Shown: positions 34,515 to 45,036, counted from the first letter of the stretch. The stretch is 64,000 nucleotides of DNA from Rhodanobacter glycinis (GCF_900114325.1 NZ_FOSR01000013.1:1-64000); one strand, 5' to 3'. Numbers and translations: made by a program. The notes: generated from the letters alone by a model not told the origin.

Positions 34515-35210
34515 ATGGCCATGACCCCGTTTCCCTTTGACGCCGTCCTGTTCGATTGCGACGGCGTGCTGGTTGATTCCGAACCGATCGTCAACCGCGT
34601 GCTGGCCGAAATGCTGGGCGAGCTGGGCTGGGCGATCAGCGTGGCCGAAACCACGCGCCTGTTCATAGGCAAGATGGTGCGGGACGAGGCTGCACTGATC
34701 GAGCAGCGCACCGGCGTGCGCCTCACGCAGGCGTGGCTGGAACAGTTCCGGGCGCGCCGAAACCGTGCACTGGAACGTGAGCTGGCCGAGATCGCCGGGG
34801 CGCCCATGGCCGTGCGCGCGCTGCAGCGGATGCTGGATGGACGCATCGCCGTCGCCTCGGGCGCAGACCTGGCCAAGGTGAAGATGCAGCTGGCCAAGAT
34901 CGGCATCCTCGACTGTTTTGGCGGCCATGTGTTCAGTGGCCAGGATCTTCCGCGCAGCAAGCCGCACCCGGATGTCTATCTCGCCGCGTCCGCCGCGCTG
35001 GGCGCAGACCCCACGCGTTGCGCCGTGATCGAAGACACCGTGATCGGCACCATGGCGGGCGTCGCCGCCGGCGCCACCGTGTTCGGCTACAACCCCAATC
35101 CCGTGGGCCACGCCGGCAGTGCCGAGCTGCGCCGCGCCGGCGCGGCCCACGTGTTCCGCGATATGGCCGAATTGCCAAGTCTGCTGGCCGGGTGGACCGG
35201 CGTTAACTGA
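34515..35210 (+). CDS. HAD-superfamily phosphatase (beta-phosphoglucomutase/Gph-like)
   Basis: 231 residues. ATG at 34515, with another in-frame ATG two codons later. HAD motif I FDCDGVLVDSEPIVNRV, a helical cap (residues about 20-85), motif II VASGADLAKVKMQL, motif III lysine in RSKPHPDVYL, and motif IV CAVIEDTVIGTMAGVAAGATVFGY. This is the typical subclass IA layout for sugar-phosphate phosphatases or phosphomutases. The substrate is unknown. It is the last gene before a repeat-rich gap. Confidence 0.93.
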   Translation: MAMTPFPFDAVLFDCDGVLVDSEPIVNRVLAEMLGELGWAISVAETTRLFIGKMVRDEAALIEQRTGVRLTQAWLEQFRARRNRALERELAEIAGAPMAVRALQRMLDGRIAVASGADLAKVKMQLAKIGILDCFGGHVFSGQDLPRSKPHPDVYLAASAALGADPTRCAVIEDTVIGTMAGVAAGATVFGYNPNPVGHAGSAELRRAGAAHVFRDMAELPSLLAGWTGVN

Positions 35211-35237
35211 TGGGGCCGACAAAAAGGCCGGAGATCC

Positions 35238-35434
35238 CGTTCGCCCTGAGCGTAGCGAAATCAAAGGGTGACCTGATTGGCGACGATGCTCAGCTAAAAA
35301 AAAGACCGTTCGCGCTGAGCGTAGCCATGGATGGCTACGGCTTTGAGGAGCGAGGAAGTCGAAGCGCCTGCAGGCGATCACCCTTCGACTCCGGCCCTAC
35401 GGGCCTCCGCTCAGGGCGAACGGTGAGGCATCGG
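35238..35434. repeat. Dispersed repeat cluster (TTCGCCCTGAGCGTAGC family)
   Basis: CGTTCGCCCTGAGCGTAGCG (35238), CGTTCGCGCTGAGCGTAGCC (35308) and the inverted CCGCTCAGGGCGAACGG (35408-35424), with AAAGGGTGA opposite TCACCCTTCGACTCC. These arms can fold into nested hairpins between the HAD and lhr genes. I see no gene in 35211-35497. Confidence 0.75.
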
Positions 35435-35497
35435 CTGAACCTTGTCGCTAACCAGGAGGGTGATCGCGCTGTTGTTGTTTGCGGGCCCCCTCGATAA

Positions 35498-38400
35498 TCA
35501 GTTGCGCGCGACAGGGTCCGACCGACGCAACAGCGCCTGGCGCCAGCGCTGCTGTTGCGTGGCATCGCCCTCGACCAGCCATTGCGGCTTGTTCGCCACC
35601 AGCGCCGCCACCGCGACGCCGTCCTCGTACAGCACGCGCGTGCCGGGCACGGCGGGCAGCTTGTCGCCGGCGAGCACGGTACCGACCAGGTTCAACGGGT
35701 CGCTGCCGCAGACGCAGGCCAGCGTGCCGTCGTGCTCGCGCTGGCGGATGTCGCGCAGTAGCGGGATCGCCTCGGGCAGCGCGAACTGCTCGCCGACCAG
35801 GCCTTCCACGAAGCGCCCGCCGCGGATCTCGCCGCGCGCCTCCAATCGGCGGTACACACGCAGCAGTTCGCGCCACGTCGGCAGCCACGGCGCCTCGCGT
35901 TCCAGCAGCTTCCAGAACATCACGCCGTAGCGAGCGAGCAGCGTGCGCGCGACGTGTTCCACGCTTTCATCTCCCTCTCCCCTTTGGGGAGACGACTGCA
36001 TGGATGCAGGAGGTAGAGCAATGCATGGAGCGATTGCCGAGGGTTGGGGTGAGGGGACAACCTCGCCTCGATCCGCATTGAAGCCCGCTTTTGGAGAAGC
36101 TTCCGCGAGCACCCGCCCCTCATCCGCCCTGTCGGGCCCCTTCTCCCCATAGGGGCGAAGGGGGCGGCGCACCAGCGCCCAACGCCCGGCATCTTCGATG
36201 CCGCCAAACTGATGCCTGCGCACCCGTCGATGGCGTGGCGCCTCGCGTTTCGCCGCCGGCAGCAACAGCGCACGCAGGCCGGCGAAACTGTCCGCGGTGA
36301 TACGGCCGGTGGCGACCAGCTCGCCCAGCGCATCTTCCAGCTCGCTACGCAGCAGGCGCGTGGCTTGCAGCAATTCGTCGAAGAACAGGGCGCCGTGATC
36401 GCGCAGCGCGTCGGCGACGGCTTGCGCGCGCGAGGAAAGCAGGCTTTCCTGCGGCGCGTCGCTTGCGGAAATGGACGTCCAGATGGCCATGCTCCGCCGC
36501 GACAGCAACACGATCGGGGTGGCACGCACCGGCCCGCTGCCGCCACTGCCCGCGCGCAGGCGGGTCCAGCCGATCCGGCCGGCGCGACACAGGTTGTCCA
36601 GCCAGCTGCTGGCGTAGTCGGCGATGCGCGCGGGCAGCAACTCGGACTCCCAGGCGCCGGCGGCCGCTTCATAGCCTTCCAGTTGCGCCAGCACGGCATC
36701 GAGTGCGTCCGGTCCGCGCAGGCGCGTGGCCGGCGTGAGGTGCTGCCAGTCGAGCAGGAAACGCATGAAGTCGCGCCGGTTCACCGGCTCGATCTCGCGG
36801 CGCAAGCGGCCCAGCGTGTAACGGTGGATGCGCGCCAGCAAATGGCGCTCGCACCACTCGATGTCGATCGCGGCGGGCGTGAAACGGCCCTGTATCACGT
36901 AGCCTTCCGACTGCAGGTGCAGCAGGGCGGTTTCGATATCGTTCGGGGTGACCTGCAGTGACTGCGCCAGCGTCGCCACGGTGACCGGCCCGAGCCCGAC
37001 CAGCCGGCCGCGCACCAGCTCGCGCAAGGCCTCGTCGCGGGTCCACGCCTGGGCGGCGTACTCGGCCGGCGCGGCAATCGCCGGTTGCAGTGTGGCGTCG
37101 GCATGAACGGCTTGCCATAGCGGCAGCTTTTCCGCGCAGACCCACATGTCATTTTCCCTTCTCCCCTGAGGGGAGCACGCGGAGAGGGGCCAGGGATGGC
37201 CCCGGCTTTGGGGAGCGAGGAAGGTGCCCGGCAGGGCGGATGAGGGGTGGGTGCTCGCGTAAACGCCGCTAGTTGCGTGCTCCGATAAAGACTGCGGCAA
37301 GAGTGTCCCCTCACCCCAGCCCTCTCCCCGAAGGGGAGAGGGAGAAAGGCGAGTTGCGCGGTGGTCGTGGGCCAGTGCGTGCAGCTTGTCGTTCCAGCCG
37401 TCGTTCGCCGCAGCCTCGTCGGCGGTGACGAAACCGAGCACGTTCAACGCCTCGTGCATCTCGTCGGTGCTGCGCACTTCGGGCCAGGCCTCGGCACGCA
37501 CCGCGTCGATGGCGTCGGGGTCGAGCCGGCCGAGGTCGTCGGCGTTCTCGATATCGCTGCCGCGTGTGCGCACGATGCGGGTGCGACGTTCTTCCAGCGG
37601 CGCATCGTCGAGGAAGGCGTAAGGCGCGGCGTTGAGCACCTCGGCGGCGAACGGGCTGGGCGCGGCAAGGTCGCGCGCGACCACCGTGATCGAACCGTCT
37701 TCCAGGCCATGCAGCAAGTGCAACAGGCCGTCCATGTCCATCGCTTCGCGCAGGCAATCGTGCAGGGTCTGCGCCACCAGCGGGTGGTCGGGGATCTGCC
37801 GCTCGCCGACGATGTTTTCCAGGCAGGCGACCTGGTCGGGAAAGACCGCGGCGAGCAGGTCCTCGCTCTTCATGCGCTGCAGCTGCGGCGGCACCTTTTT
37901 GCCGCCGGTGAAACGCGGCAGCGCCAGGGCGGTGACGGCATTCCAGCGCCAGCGCGCGGGAAACAGCGGTGCATCGAGAAGCGCCTGCACCAGCACGTGC
38001 TCGGCGCTGTTCGAGTGCAGGTAGCGCGCCACTTCCTCCAGCGGAAAGCTGTGGCTGGTGGACAGCGACAGCACGATGGCGTCTTCGGTGGCGGCGGCCT
38101 GCAGTTCGAAGTTGAACTGGCGGCAGAAGCGCTTGCGCAACGCCAACCCCCACGCGCGATTGATGCGGCTGCCCCATGGCGTGTGGATGACCAACTGGGT
38201 GCCGCCGGATTCGTCGAAGAAGCGTTCGAACACCAGCGTCGACTGGGTGGGCAACAGGCCGAGCGCGGCTTTCGCGCGGGCGAGGTAATCGATCAGCTGT
38301 TGTGCGGCAGATTCGCCTAGGCCGAGCTCGTCGCGCAGCCATGCAGAAGCGCACCCTGTGCGCGAATGCCCTGATATGGATTCCGGCGAAAGGCTATCGC

Positions 38401-40351
38401 GCACAGGGTGCGCTCCTACCGGTTCGGCATCCAGCCGTGCACCGATTTCCTCGCGCAGGCGCGACACGCCGAACGACAACTCGTCGCTGCGACCGGGTGC
38501 CTCGCCCAGCCAGAACGGGATGCTTGGCGGCAATCCGTGCGCGTCTTCCACGCGCAGGCGGCCCGGTTCCACGCGCTGGATGCGGTAGCTGGTGTTGCCG
38601 AGCTGGAAGATGTCGCCGGCCAGGCTTTCGACGGCGAAATCCTCGTGCACGGTGCCGACCACGGTAGCCTGCGGTTCCAGCACCACGAGGTAGTCGGCAG
38701 TATCGGGAATCGCGCCGCCGGAGGTGATGGCGGTGAGTCGCGCGCCGCGCCGCGCACGCAAGCGGTGATGCACGGCATCACGGTGCAGGTAGGCGGCGCG
38801 CGGGCCGCGGCGGGTGGTGAAGCCGTCGGCCAGCATGCGTACCACTGCGTCGAAATCCGCGCGCGACAATGCGCGATACGGATGCGCCTGGCGCACCAGG
38901 TCGAACAGTGCATCCTCGCCCCACTCGCGGCAGGCCACTTCGGCGACGATCTGCTGCGCCAGCACGTCCAGCGGCTGCGGCGGCTGCACCAGCGTGTCCA
39001 GCTCGCCGCGACGCACGCAGTCGAGCAGGGCCGCGCATTCGACCAGATCATCGCGGGTGGTGGGAAACAATCGCGCCTTCGGCGTGCCGGTGACGGCGTG
39101 GCCGGAGCGCCCAGCGCGCTGCAGGAACGCGGCGATGGAACGTGGCGAGGCAAGCTGGCAGACCAGGTCGATGTCGCCGATGTCGATGCCCAATTCCAGC
39201 GAGGCGGTGGCGACCAGCACTTTCAGCTCGCCCTGTTTCAGGCGCTGCTCGGCATCCAGCCGCTGCTCCTTGGCCAGGCTGCCGTGATGCGCGGCGACCA
39301 CGTCCTTGCCCAGTCGCTCGGACAGATGCCGCGCCGCGCGTTCGGCCAGCCGCCGCGTGTTGACGAACACCAGCGTGGTGCGATGCGCCTGCACCAGCTG
39401 CGCCAGCCGGTCGTAGACCAGTTCCCACGCATCATTCGACATCACCGCTTCCAGCGGGACGGGAGGTACTTCGATGGCGAGGTCACGCGGGCGGCTGTGG
39501 CCCGTATTTATGATGGTGACGCTGCGCTTCGCGTTCGCTTCCTCTCCCCTTTGGGGAGAGGATTGAGGTGAGGGGCGAGTGCTCGCAGGGTCCCTTCCAA
39601 AAGCACGCTCTGGTGTAGGTCTTGGCGAGAGTGACCCCTCACCCCAACCCTCTCCCCAAAGGGGAGAGGGAGCTGGCGCGCCGACCAGAAATTGCGCCAC
39701 TTCCTCGATCGGTTTCTGCGTCGCCGACAAACCCACGCGTCGCAGCCGTCTTCCACACAGCGCTTCCAGTCGCGCCAGGGTCAGTGCCAGATGCGCGCCG
39801 CGCTTGCTGCCGGCAATGGCATGGATCTCGTCGACGATCACCGTGCGCGTGCTGCCCAGCATCTCGCGGCCCGAGGCCGAGCCGAGCAGGATGTACAGCG
39901 ATTCCGGGGTGGTCACCAGAATGTGCGGCGGCGTCTTGCGCATCCACGCGCGCTCGGCCTGCGGCGTGTCGCCGGTGCGCACGGCGGTGCGGATCGCCAC
40001 GTCGGGCAGGCCGAGCTTTTCCAGCTCGGCGCGGATCCCTTCCAGCGGCGCTTCCAGGTTGACGTGGATATCGTTCGACAGCGCCTTCAGCGGCGACACG
40101 TAGACCACCCGCGTTTCGTCGGGCAATGCGCCGCCGTGTGCCAAACCTTCGCAGACCAGTTCGTCGATGGCGGCGAGGAAGGCGGTCAGCGTCTTGCCCG
40201 AGCCGGTGGGCGCGGCGACCAGCGTGTGCTGTCCCGCGCGGATTGCCGGCCACGCCTGCGCCTGCGCCGCGGTGGGCGCAGGGAACGTGTCGTCGAACCA
40301 ATGGGCGACGGCGGGATGGAATGCGTCCTGCGGGCGAGTATCCGGTCGCAT
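35498..40351 (-). CDS. lhr: Lhr-type large DEAD/DEAH helicase with four in-frame repeat insertions
   Basis: 1,617 residues. Walker [10 protein letters not shown] (46-54), Walker [10 protein letters not shown], motif [16 protein letters not shown], helicase C-domain [17 protein letters not shown] and QRAGRSGH, then winged-helix and Lhr-core barrel regions ([15 protein letters not shown]-like block) and a long C-terminal domain ending SDPVARN. Lhr is a DNA/RNA helicase implicated in repair. E. coli Lhr is 1,538 residues; the extra length here is explained by low-complexity inserts at residues about 227-271, 645-669, 1002-1067 and 1398-1460, each coinciding with a dispersed palindromic repeat. 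The frame stays open through all of them. The first insert follows motif III; the others lie in linkers or C-terminal parts. Frame and motifs otherwise look intact. Confidence 0.93.
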   Translation of the reverse strand: MRPDTRPQDAFHPAVAHWFDDTFPAPTAAQAQAWPAIRAGQHTLVAAPTGSGKTLTAFLAAIDELVCEGLAHGGALPDETRVVYVSPLKALSNDIHVNLEAPLEGIRAELEKLGLPDVAIRTAVRTGDTPQAERAWMRKTPPHILVTTPESLYILLGSASGREMLGSTRTVIVDEIHAIAGSKRGAHLALTLARLEALCGRRLRRVGLSATQKPIEEVAQFLVGAPAPSPLWGEGWGEGSLSPRPTPERAFGRDPASTRPSPQSSPQRGEEANAKRSVTIINTGHSRPRDLAIEVPPVPLEAVMSNDAWELVYDRLAQLVQAHRTTLVFVNTRRLAERAARHLSERLGKDVVAAHHGSLAKEQRLDAEQRLKQGELKVLVATASLELGIDIGDIDLVCQLASPRSIAAFLQRAGRSGHAVTGTPKARLFPTTRDDLVECAALLDCVRRGELDTLVQPPQPLDVLAQQIVAEVACREWGEDALFDLVRQAHPYRALSRADFDAVVRMLADGFTTRRGPRAAYLHRDAVHHRLRARRGARLTAITSGGAIPDTADYLVVLEPQATVVGTVHEDFAVESLAGDIFQLGNTSYRIQRVEPGRLRVEDAHGLPPSIPFWLGEAPGRSDELSFGVSRLREEIGARLDAEPVGAHPVRDSLSPESISGHSRTGCASAWLRDELGLGESAAQQLIDYLARAKAALGLLPTQSTLVFERFFDESGGTQLVIHTPWGSRINRAWGLALRKRFCRQFNFELQAAATEDAIVLSLSTSHSFPLEEVARYLHSNSAEHVLVQALLDAPLFPARWRWNAVTALALPRFTGGKKVPPQLQRMKSEDLLAAVFPDQVACLENIVGERQIPDHPLVAQTLHDCLREAMDMDGLLHLLHGLEDGSITVVARDLAAPSPFAAEVLNAAPYAFLDDAPLEERRTRIVRTRGSDIENADDLGRLDPDAIDAVRAEAWPEVRSTDEMHEALNVLGFVTADEAAANDGWNDKLHALAHDHRATRLSPSPLRGEGWGEGTLLPQSLSEHATSGVYASTHPSSALPGTFLAPQSRGHPWPLSACSPQGRRENDMWVCAEKLPLWQAVHADATLQPAIAAPAEYAAQAWTRDEALRELVRGRLVGLGPVTVATLAQSLQVTPNDIETALLHLQSEGYVIQGRFTPAAIDIEWCERHLLARIHRYTLGRLRREIEPVNRRDFMRFLLDWQHLTPATRLRGPDALDAVLAQLEGYEAAAGAWESELLPARIADYASSWLDNLCRAGRIGWTRLRAGSGGSGPVRATPIVLLSRRSMAIWTSISASDAPQESLLSSRAQAVADALRDHGALFFDELLQATRLLRSELEDALGELVATGRITADSFAGLRALLLPAAKREAPRHRRVRRHQFGGIEDAGRWALVRRPLRPYGEKGPDRADEGRVLAEASPKAGFNADRGEVVPSPQPSAIAPCIALPPASMQSSPQRGEGDESVEHVARTLLARYGVMFWKLLEREAPWLPTWRELLRVYRRLEARGEIRGGRFVEGLVGEQFALPEAIPLLRDIRQREHDGTLACVCGSDPLNLVGTVLAGDKLPAVPGTRVLYEDGVAVAALVANKPQWLVEGDATQQQRWRQALLRRSDPVARN
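35972..36160. repeat. Palindromic element inside lhr (insert D)
   Basis: CCCTCTCCCCTTTGGGGAGA at the left and CCCCTTCTCCCC at the right, with inner GAGGGTTGGGGTGAGGGG-like and CCTCATCCGCCCTGTCGGGC blocks. Encodes lhr residues about 1398-1460, a Pro/Ser/Arg-rich stretch ending [10 protein letters not shown]. Confidence 0.85.
37153..37348. repeat. Palindromic element inside lhr (insert C)
   Basis: CCCTTCTCCCCTGAGGGGAG at one end and CCCTCTCCCCGAAGGGGAGA at the other, flanking GCCCGGCAGGGCGGATGAGG. Encodes residues about 1002-1067 ([16 protein letters not shown]... on the protein). Same family as 39541-39672 and 10268-10411. Confidence 0.85.
38347..38417. repeat. Palindromic element inside lhr (insert B, GCGCACCCTGTGCGCGA family)
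   Basis: AGCGCACCCTGTGCGCGA (38348-38365) is inverted as TCGCGCACAGGGTGCGCT (38397-38414), 18-bp complementary arms. A different repeat family from the other three inserts. Encodes residues about 645-669 ([20 protein letters not shown]). Confidence 0.9.
39541..39672. repeat. Palindromic element inside lhr (insert A)
   Basis: CCTCTCCCCTTTGGGGAGAGG at the left and CCCTCTCCCCAAAGGGGAGA at the right, both ends self-complementary. Encodes residues about 227-271 ([20 protein letters not shown] and onward), just after helicase motif III. Confidence 0.9.
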
Positions 40352-40551
40352 GCTGAAGAGGCGCCGATGCGCGACGGGGAAGAAGATTTGCCGATACTAC
40401 ATGCGGTCGCGCGACCGTTTCGGCAAGCCTCGGCACGTGCCGTGCATGGCCATGCAAATGTCCGGTTCACGTGCCACCATGCGCGGGCATGACCGTGGCG
40501 GTGCGGGAAGCCGGGAGGCATCCGGCCGCGGTCATTCCATCAAGGGGACCT

Positions 40552-42567
40552 ATGCGCATTTCATCCGGAATCACAGGGAAGCCGCCGGTGCGGGCATCCG
40601 TTTTCGCCCTGCTGGCGCTCGTCGCCTGCGCAAGTTGGGGCATCGCCGGCCCGGCCGTGGCCGCCACGCTGAACCCGGCGGTGCTGCCGACGATCCAGTC
40701 GGCCACGTTCGAGGTGGTGGAAGCGAAGCCGGCGAAGGATCCGCTGACCTACGAAAAACCGCTGCCGCTGGATCTGCTGCCGTATCAGGAGCGCACCGAC
40801 AAATACCACTCTATCGGCACCGCGTTCGCGCTGGGCCACAACCGCTACGTCACCGCCGGCCACGTGCTGCTGGCCGGCATGAACGGCCTGTGGGGACCGC
40901 CGGCACTGCGCGACGCCAGTGGTCACGTGTATGCCATCGGCAAGATCGAGAAGTTCTCGCTGCGCAAGGATTTCGTAGTGTTCTCGCTGGCCAGCCCGCC
41001 GCCCGGCGACGCGGCGCTGACGGTGGACGCGAAGCCGGCGCTGAACCAGGTGGTGTACGCAGTGGGCAACGCGCTGGGCACCGGCGTGGTGATCCGCGAT
41101 GGCCTGTACACCTCCGACACGCCCGAGCAGCAGGACGGCCAGTGGAAGTGGATGCGCTTCTCCGCCGCCGCCTCGCCCGGCAACAGCGGCGGTCCGCTGC
41201 TGGACAAGGACGGCAAGGTGATCGGCGTGGTGCTGATGAAATCGGCCAACGAGAACCTCAACTACGCGTTGCCGATCAGCGAAGTGTTGAACGCGCCGGA
41301 CAACGTGGCGGTGATCGACAAGCGCATTCCCTACAGTTTCGACCTGTTCGACAGCATGCTCAGCAACGTGCTGAAGGCACAGTTCGCGTTGCCGCTGGAC
41401 TTCGCGCAGTTCAGCGCCAGCTACCAGAAGGTGATGGACGACTTCGCCGATGGCCAATTGAAGGCCTTGCTGGCGAAGGAATCGGCCAAGCTGTTCCCGA
41501 ACGGCGAAGGTTCCAGCGAACTGCTGCACGGCATGCCGTCGATGGGTGACTTCCCCACCCTGATCACGCGCAACAGCAGTGGCACCTGGGCGCTGGCCGG
41601 GCGCAGCGGCGGCAAGGTCACCCTGCCCGACAACGGCTACCTGACCCCCGGCATGGCCAACCACACCTTCCTGTTCCACCTGCGCAAGCCCGACAGCATC
41701 AGCTCGAAAAAGCTCTACGGCGATCCGGTCATGCTGATGGATACCTTGCTGAAGACCGGCTTCGTCAAGCGCCGGGTCGGTCCCGAGCGGGTGCAGGTCA
41801 CCTCGCTGGGCAAGCCGACGCAGGACACGCTGTACACCGATCGCTGGCAGCGCCATTGGCAGGTGCGGGTGTGGCCGATGCCGTACGTCAATGCCCGGGT
41901 GATCACTTTCGCGCTGCCGGTACCCGATGGCTACGCGGTGATGATGCGCATCCTGCCGGCGGGCTTTGTGCACGATTACATGATCAACCTGCAGGCGATC
42001 GCCGATTTCGCCTTCGTCACCTACGACGGCACGCTGGCGCAGTGGAAGGATTTCCTCGGGAACACCGCCTTGCTGCCGGGTGCGTTCGAGCACATCCACA
42101 TCGGCATCGACTATGGCCATCGTTTCAGCTACGCCTCGCAGCGGTTGAGCTTCGACTTCACCCCGGCCTTGCAGAAGATCGACCCGCAAAGCCTGCTCAC
42201 CCTCGGCTTCACCTATGCCGACGACCACGGCAAGGTGACCTGGGACGTGGGCGACGTGTGGCTGGCGGCCAGCGCCAGCGATCACTACTGGGTCAACCTG
42301 GCACGCAACGTGATGCCCTCGCCCGACCTCGACGACAGCTACCAGAGCGAGTGGAAAAAGCTGCTGCAGCATCGCCACCCGTATGACGGCGTGGTCATCG
42401 ATGGCGACGACACCACCAAGATCATGCGTGTCGTCGATGTGCCGGCCGGCGTGAAACCCGGGGTGCTCTACACCGCCTATTACGATGCCGAGGGCAGCCA
42501 CCCGCAGGCGGAGATGAAGACCAAACTCGACCTGCTGATGAAAAACCTGCGCGTCATGGAGCATTGA
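40552..42567 (+). CDS. Secreted trypsin-like serine protease with large unassigned C-terminal region
   Basis: 671 residues from the ATG at 40552, preceded by AAGGGGACC; an earlier in-frame ATG would give an N-terminus unlike a signal peptide. The signal sequence ends near residue 39 (GPAVAA). The S1 fold has H104 (YVTAGHVLL), D140 (RKDFVVFSL) and S212 (SPGNSGGPLL), correctly spaced, so it is probably active. It then runs about 430 residues with no domain I recognise (HIGIDYGHRFSYASQRLSFDF, FTYADDHGKVTWDVGDVWLAAS). The periplasm or outside is the likely site. No PDZ domain is evident, unlike DegP. Divergent from lhr. Confidence 0.88.
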   Translation: MRISSGITGKPPVRASVFALLALVACASWGIAGPAVAATLNPAVLPTIQSATFEVVEAKPAKDPLTYEKPLPLDLLPYQERTDKYHSIGTAFALGHNRYVTAGHVLLAGMNGLWGPPALRDASGHVYAIGKIEKFSLRKDFVVFSLASPPPGDAALTVDAKPALNQVVYAVGNALGTGVVIRDGLYTSDTPEQQDGQWKWMRFSAAASPGNSGGPLLDKDGKVIGVVLMKSANENLNYALPISEVLNAPDNVAVIDKRIPYSFDLFDSMLSNVLKAQFALPLDFAQFSASYQKVMDDFADGQLKALLAKESAKLFPNGEGSSELLHGMPSMGDFPTLITRNSSGTWALAGRSGGKVTLPDNGYLTPGMANHTFLFHLRKPDSISSKKLYGDPVMLMDTLLKTGFVKRRVGPERVQVTSLGKPTQDTLYTDRWQRHWQVRVWPMPYVNARVITFALPVPDGYAVMMRILPAGFVHDYMINLQAIADFAFVTYDGTLAQWKDFLGNTALLPGAFEHIHIGIDYGHRFSYASQRLSFDFTPALQKIDPQSLLTLGFTYADDHGKVTWDVGDVWLAASASDHYWVNLARNVMPSPDLDDSYQSEWKKLLQHRHPYDGVVIDGDDTTKIMRVVDVPAGVKPGVLYTAYYDAEGSHPQAEMKTKLDLLMKNLRVMEH

Positions 42568-42661
42568 CCGATCCCGCCCGTTGCCGATGTGGATTGCCGG
42601 TCGGCGACGGAACCGGGTACGGTTTCCGCTTGGCACGATGTCATGCAGAACAGGAACGAAC

Positions 42662-43516
42662 GTGGATCAGGTGGCAGCGGCGGGCGAGGCGGAACGACAC
42701 GAGCAGGTGATGGCCGATGGCCAGTCGTTGTGTGTGTACGACTGGCCGCTGCCGGGCGCGCGCGATGCGGTGCTGATCGTGCACGGGCTGGGCGAGCATG
42801 CCGGCCGCTATGGCGAGCTGGCCCGCTGGTTTCAGGCGCGCGGTTACGCGGTGCGCAGTTACGACCAGCGCGGCCACGGGCGCACGCCCGGCCAGCGCGC
42901 GGCCTTGCGCCAAGCCGATGACCTGCTGGCCGACCTGGCCATGGTCTACGCCATCTACTCCGCCGACCTGCCGCGCCCACCGCTGCTGCTCGGCCACAGC
43001 ATGGGCGGCCTGGTTGCCTTGCGCACCGTGCTTGACGGGCGCGTGACGCCACCGGCGCTGGTGCTGTCCTCGCCGGCACTGCGGGCACACACGCCAACAT
43101 GGCTGCAGCGACTGGCGCATGGCCTGGCCCGCGTGTTGCCCAACCTGCCGTTGAACAACGGCCTGCCCGCCGACGGCACCTCGCATGATCCGCGCGTGGT
43201 GGCGGCTTACCGCAGCGACCCCTTGCGCACGGCGCAGGTCACGCCGCGGATGGCCGATTTCATCTTCGGCGCGGGTGCAGCCTGCATTGCCGATGCGGCG
43301 AGCTTGCGCGTGCCCACCCTGTTGCTGGTGGCCGGCAGCGACCGGCTGGTCGACGCTTCCGGCAGCCGTGATTTCGCCAACGGTGCCTGGGCCACGCAGC
43401 AACTCACCACGCGCTTCTTCGACACGCTGTACCACGAGCTGTTCAACGAAGCCGAACCGGGCCGCAGCCAGGTGCTGAAGCAGCTTGGCGACTGGCTCGG
43501 GCGCGTGAGGGTCTAG
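42662..43516 (+). CDS. Alpha/beta hydrolase, monoacylglycerol-lipase-like
   Basis: 284 residues from a GTG at 42662 with AGGAA upstream; an upstream in-frame start at 42581 would overlap less-conserved sequence. Lysophospholipase/monoglyceride-lipase signatures: VLIVHGLGEHAGRYGELARWF (oxyanion region), YAVRSYDQRGHGRTPGQR, the nucleophile elbow LLGHSMGGLVALR, acid region LLVAGSDRLVD and the terminal LYHELFNE with the catalytic His. The expected reaction is ester hydrolysis of monoacylglycerols or similar lipids. It follows the protease gene by 94 bp on the same strand; a functional link is unproven. Confidence 0.93.
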   Translation: MDQVAAAGEAERHEQVMADGQSLCVYDWPLPGARDAVLIVHGLGEHAGRYGELARWFQARGYAVRSYDQRGHGRTPGQRAALRQADDLLADLAMVYAIYSADLPRPPLLLGHSMGGLVALRTVLDGRVTPPALVLSSPALRAHTPTWLQRLAHGLARVLPNLPLNNGLPADGTSHDPRVVAAYRSDPLRTAQVTPRMADFIFGAGAACIADAASLRVPTLLLVAGSDRLVDASGSRDFANGAWATQQLTTRFFDTLYHELFNEAEPGRSQVLKQLGDWLGRVRV

Positions 43517-43621
43517 CGCTTGCTAGAGGTCGTGGTCAGTGCGTCCGTACCTCGTTCTCTCCCGACAGGTAAAGGCGAATCGTAGGAGCGGCTCCTGAAA
43601 AGACGTTCAACGGGCCGTGAG

Positions 43622-44482
43622 TCAGGCTGCCGTCGTCCCTTCTTCCTCGCGCAGGCATTCGGTCATGCGGGCGAAGGATTGTGTCGTGGCCTCGTCCTCG
43701 GGCACGAAGAAGAACACCACCGCGCCGTCGGCCTTGCCGTCGCGCAGCGGGAAGCGGTTGGAGTGCACGCGTATCTCGCCGAATTCGGGATGGTTGAAGT
43801 GCGCGCTCCAGGCACGCAGCGGCGACACCTCGTGGCGCTGCCACAGGTCGACGAACAGCGGACTGGCTTCGCTCAAGGCATCGATCAGCACGTCGAAGCG
43901 CGGGTCGTCCGGATGCGCGGCGTGGCTCATGCGGAAGACGCCGAGCAGATTGAGCAGGCCCGGCTCGTAGCTGGGCGCGTACAGCTCGCGCCGCAGCGGA
44001 TTCATGAACGCGTTCCACAGATGGTTGCGCGCAAAGCGGCCATCGAAGTCGTCGAAGCGGTAGAGCCGGTCGGCCATGGCGTTGAACGCCAGCACGTCGA
44101 ACACCGGATCAATCACGAACGCCGGCGCCTGATAGAGATCGAGCAGGCCCTGCAGCGACGGCGGCAGCACGATGCGCCGCGTCACCGGTTCCGCGTGGGG
44201 CAGGCCGGCCAGATGGAACAGGTAGGCCTCGTCGGTGGCCGACAGTTGCAGCGCCTGCGCGATGCGGGTCAGCGCGGCGGCGGACACGTTGATCGCGCGG
44301 CCCTGCTCCAGCCACGTGTACCAAGTGATGCCGACGTTGGCGAGCGCGGCCACTTCCTCGCGGCGCAGGCCCGGGGTGAGCCGGCGTGCACCGCGCGACA
44401 GGCCGACCGCTTCGGGCGGCAACGCGGCGCGCCGCGTGCGCAGGAAGGCTTTCAGCTCGGTGCGTTGGCGGGAATGTTCCAT
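43622..44482 (-). CDS. XRE-family regulator with MmyB-like ligand-binding domain
   Basis: 286 residues from the ATG at 44482 (MEHSRQRTELKAFLRTRRAAL). N-terminal helix-turn-helix RRLTPGLRREEVAALANVGITWYTWLEQGRAINVSAAALTRIAQAL, followed by a PAS-like MmyB domain (APAFVIDPVFDVLAFNAMADRLY, LWQRHEVSPL, FNHPEFGEIRVHSNRF). Streptomyces and proteobacterial relatives are thought to bind fatty-acid-like ligands and to control a neighbouring oxidoreductase gene. Here no reductase lies beside it; the nearest gene upstream is a small protein of unknown function 299 bp away. Autoregulation is plausible. Confidence 0.92.
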   Translation of the reverse strand: MEHSRQRTELKAFLRTRRAALPPEAVGLSRGARRLTPGLRREEVAALANVGITWYTWLEQGRAINVSAAALTRIAQALQLSATDEAYLFHLAGLPHAEPVTRRIVLPPSLQGLLDLYQAPAFVIDPVFDVLAFNAMADRLYRFDDFDGRFARNHLWNAFMNPLRRELYAPSYEPGLLNLLGVFRMSHAAHPDDPRFDVLIDALSEASPLFVDLWQRHEVSPLRAWSAHFNHPEFGEIRVHSNRFPLRDGKADGAVVFFFVPEDEATTQSFARMTECLREEEGTTAA

Positions 44483-44781
44483 GCGTCCTGGGAGCTGGGG
44501 TGGTAGTGCGACTACCAGCAGCGGGAATGGTCTGCCCATGGTAGCGCGCAGCGGTTAAGTTTGAGACACCCACTCGATCCAACGGCTACCCCGACCCGTC
44601 CAGCACGGAGGTCCAGACGGGCCGGGATATCCCGCGGTTGCGCGCAAGGCGCGACCCTTGGCCTGCCCCCTGGCCGATCCACCCGCTCAATCGCACGAAC
44701 CGGATTTCCCGTCCGGCGCACTGCCCGTAACGTCGCGGCTCTGTCCGACGTCCTTGTTGCATCGACCCGAAGGAGAACGAC

Positions 44782-45036
44782 ATGTCGTTACTGATGACCG
44801 ACAGCCCCGCCGTCGACGGCGAAGTTTCGGACACCGATGCGCTGACCGATTTCGTGGTCAACGCCCAGTTGATGCTCGACCCGATCACTCCCGAGTCGGT
44901 GCGTCGGCAGGCGGAACCGCGCTTGCTGGCGCTGCTGCCCGTGTTGCAGGCGCTGGGTGTGTTCGAGTTGTTCGCGATTCGCGACCCGGCGCTGGCCGCG
45001 CTGGTGCGCGACGAACTGGAGGCGCGCCAGGCTTGA
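44782..45036 (+). CDS. Small conserved protein, paralog 1 of 2
   Basis: 84 residues from the ATG at 44782 behind AAGGAGAACGAC. Predicted all-helical, acidic, with no signal peptide, cysteine or known motif. The core MLDPITPESVRRQAEPRLLA...LPVLQALGVFELFAIRDPAL is shared nearly residue for residue with the protein at 46127-46390 (about 55-60 percent identity over the last 60 residues by eye). The ribosome-site region is also similar between the copies. I do not recognise the family. Converges on the AraC-type gene, which lies between the two paralogs. Confidence 0.75.
   Translation: MSLLMTDSPAVDGEVSDTDALTDFVVNAQLMLDPITPESVRRQAEPRLLALLPVLQALGVFELFAIRDPALAALVRDELEARQA

Noticed and set aside
35498-40351. 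lhr as a pseudogene because of inserted repeats
   Set aside because: The frame is open over all 1,617 codons and the helicase motifs are intact.
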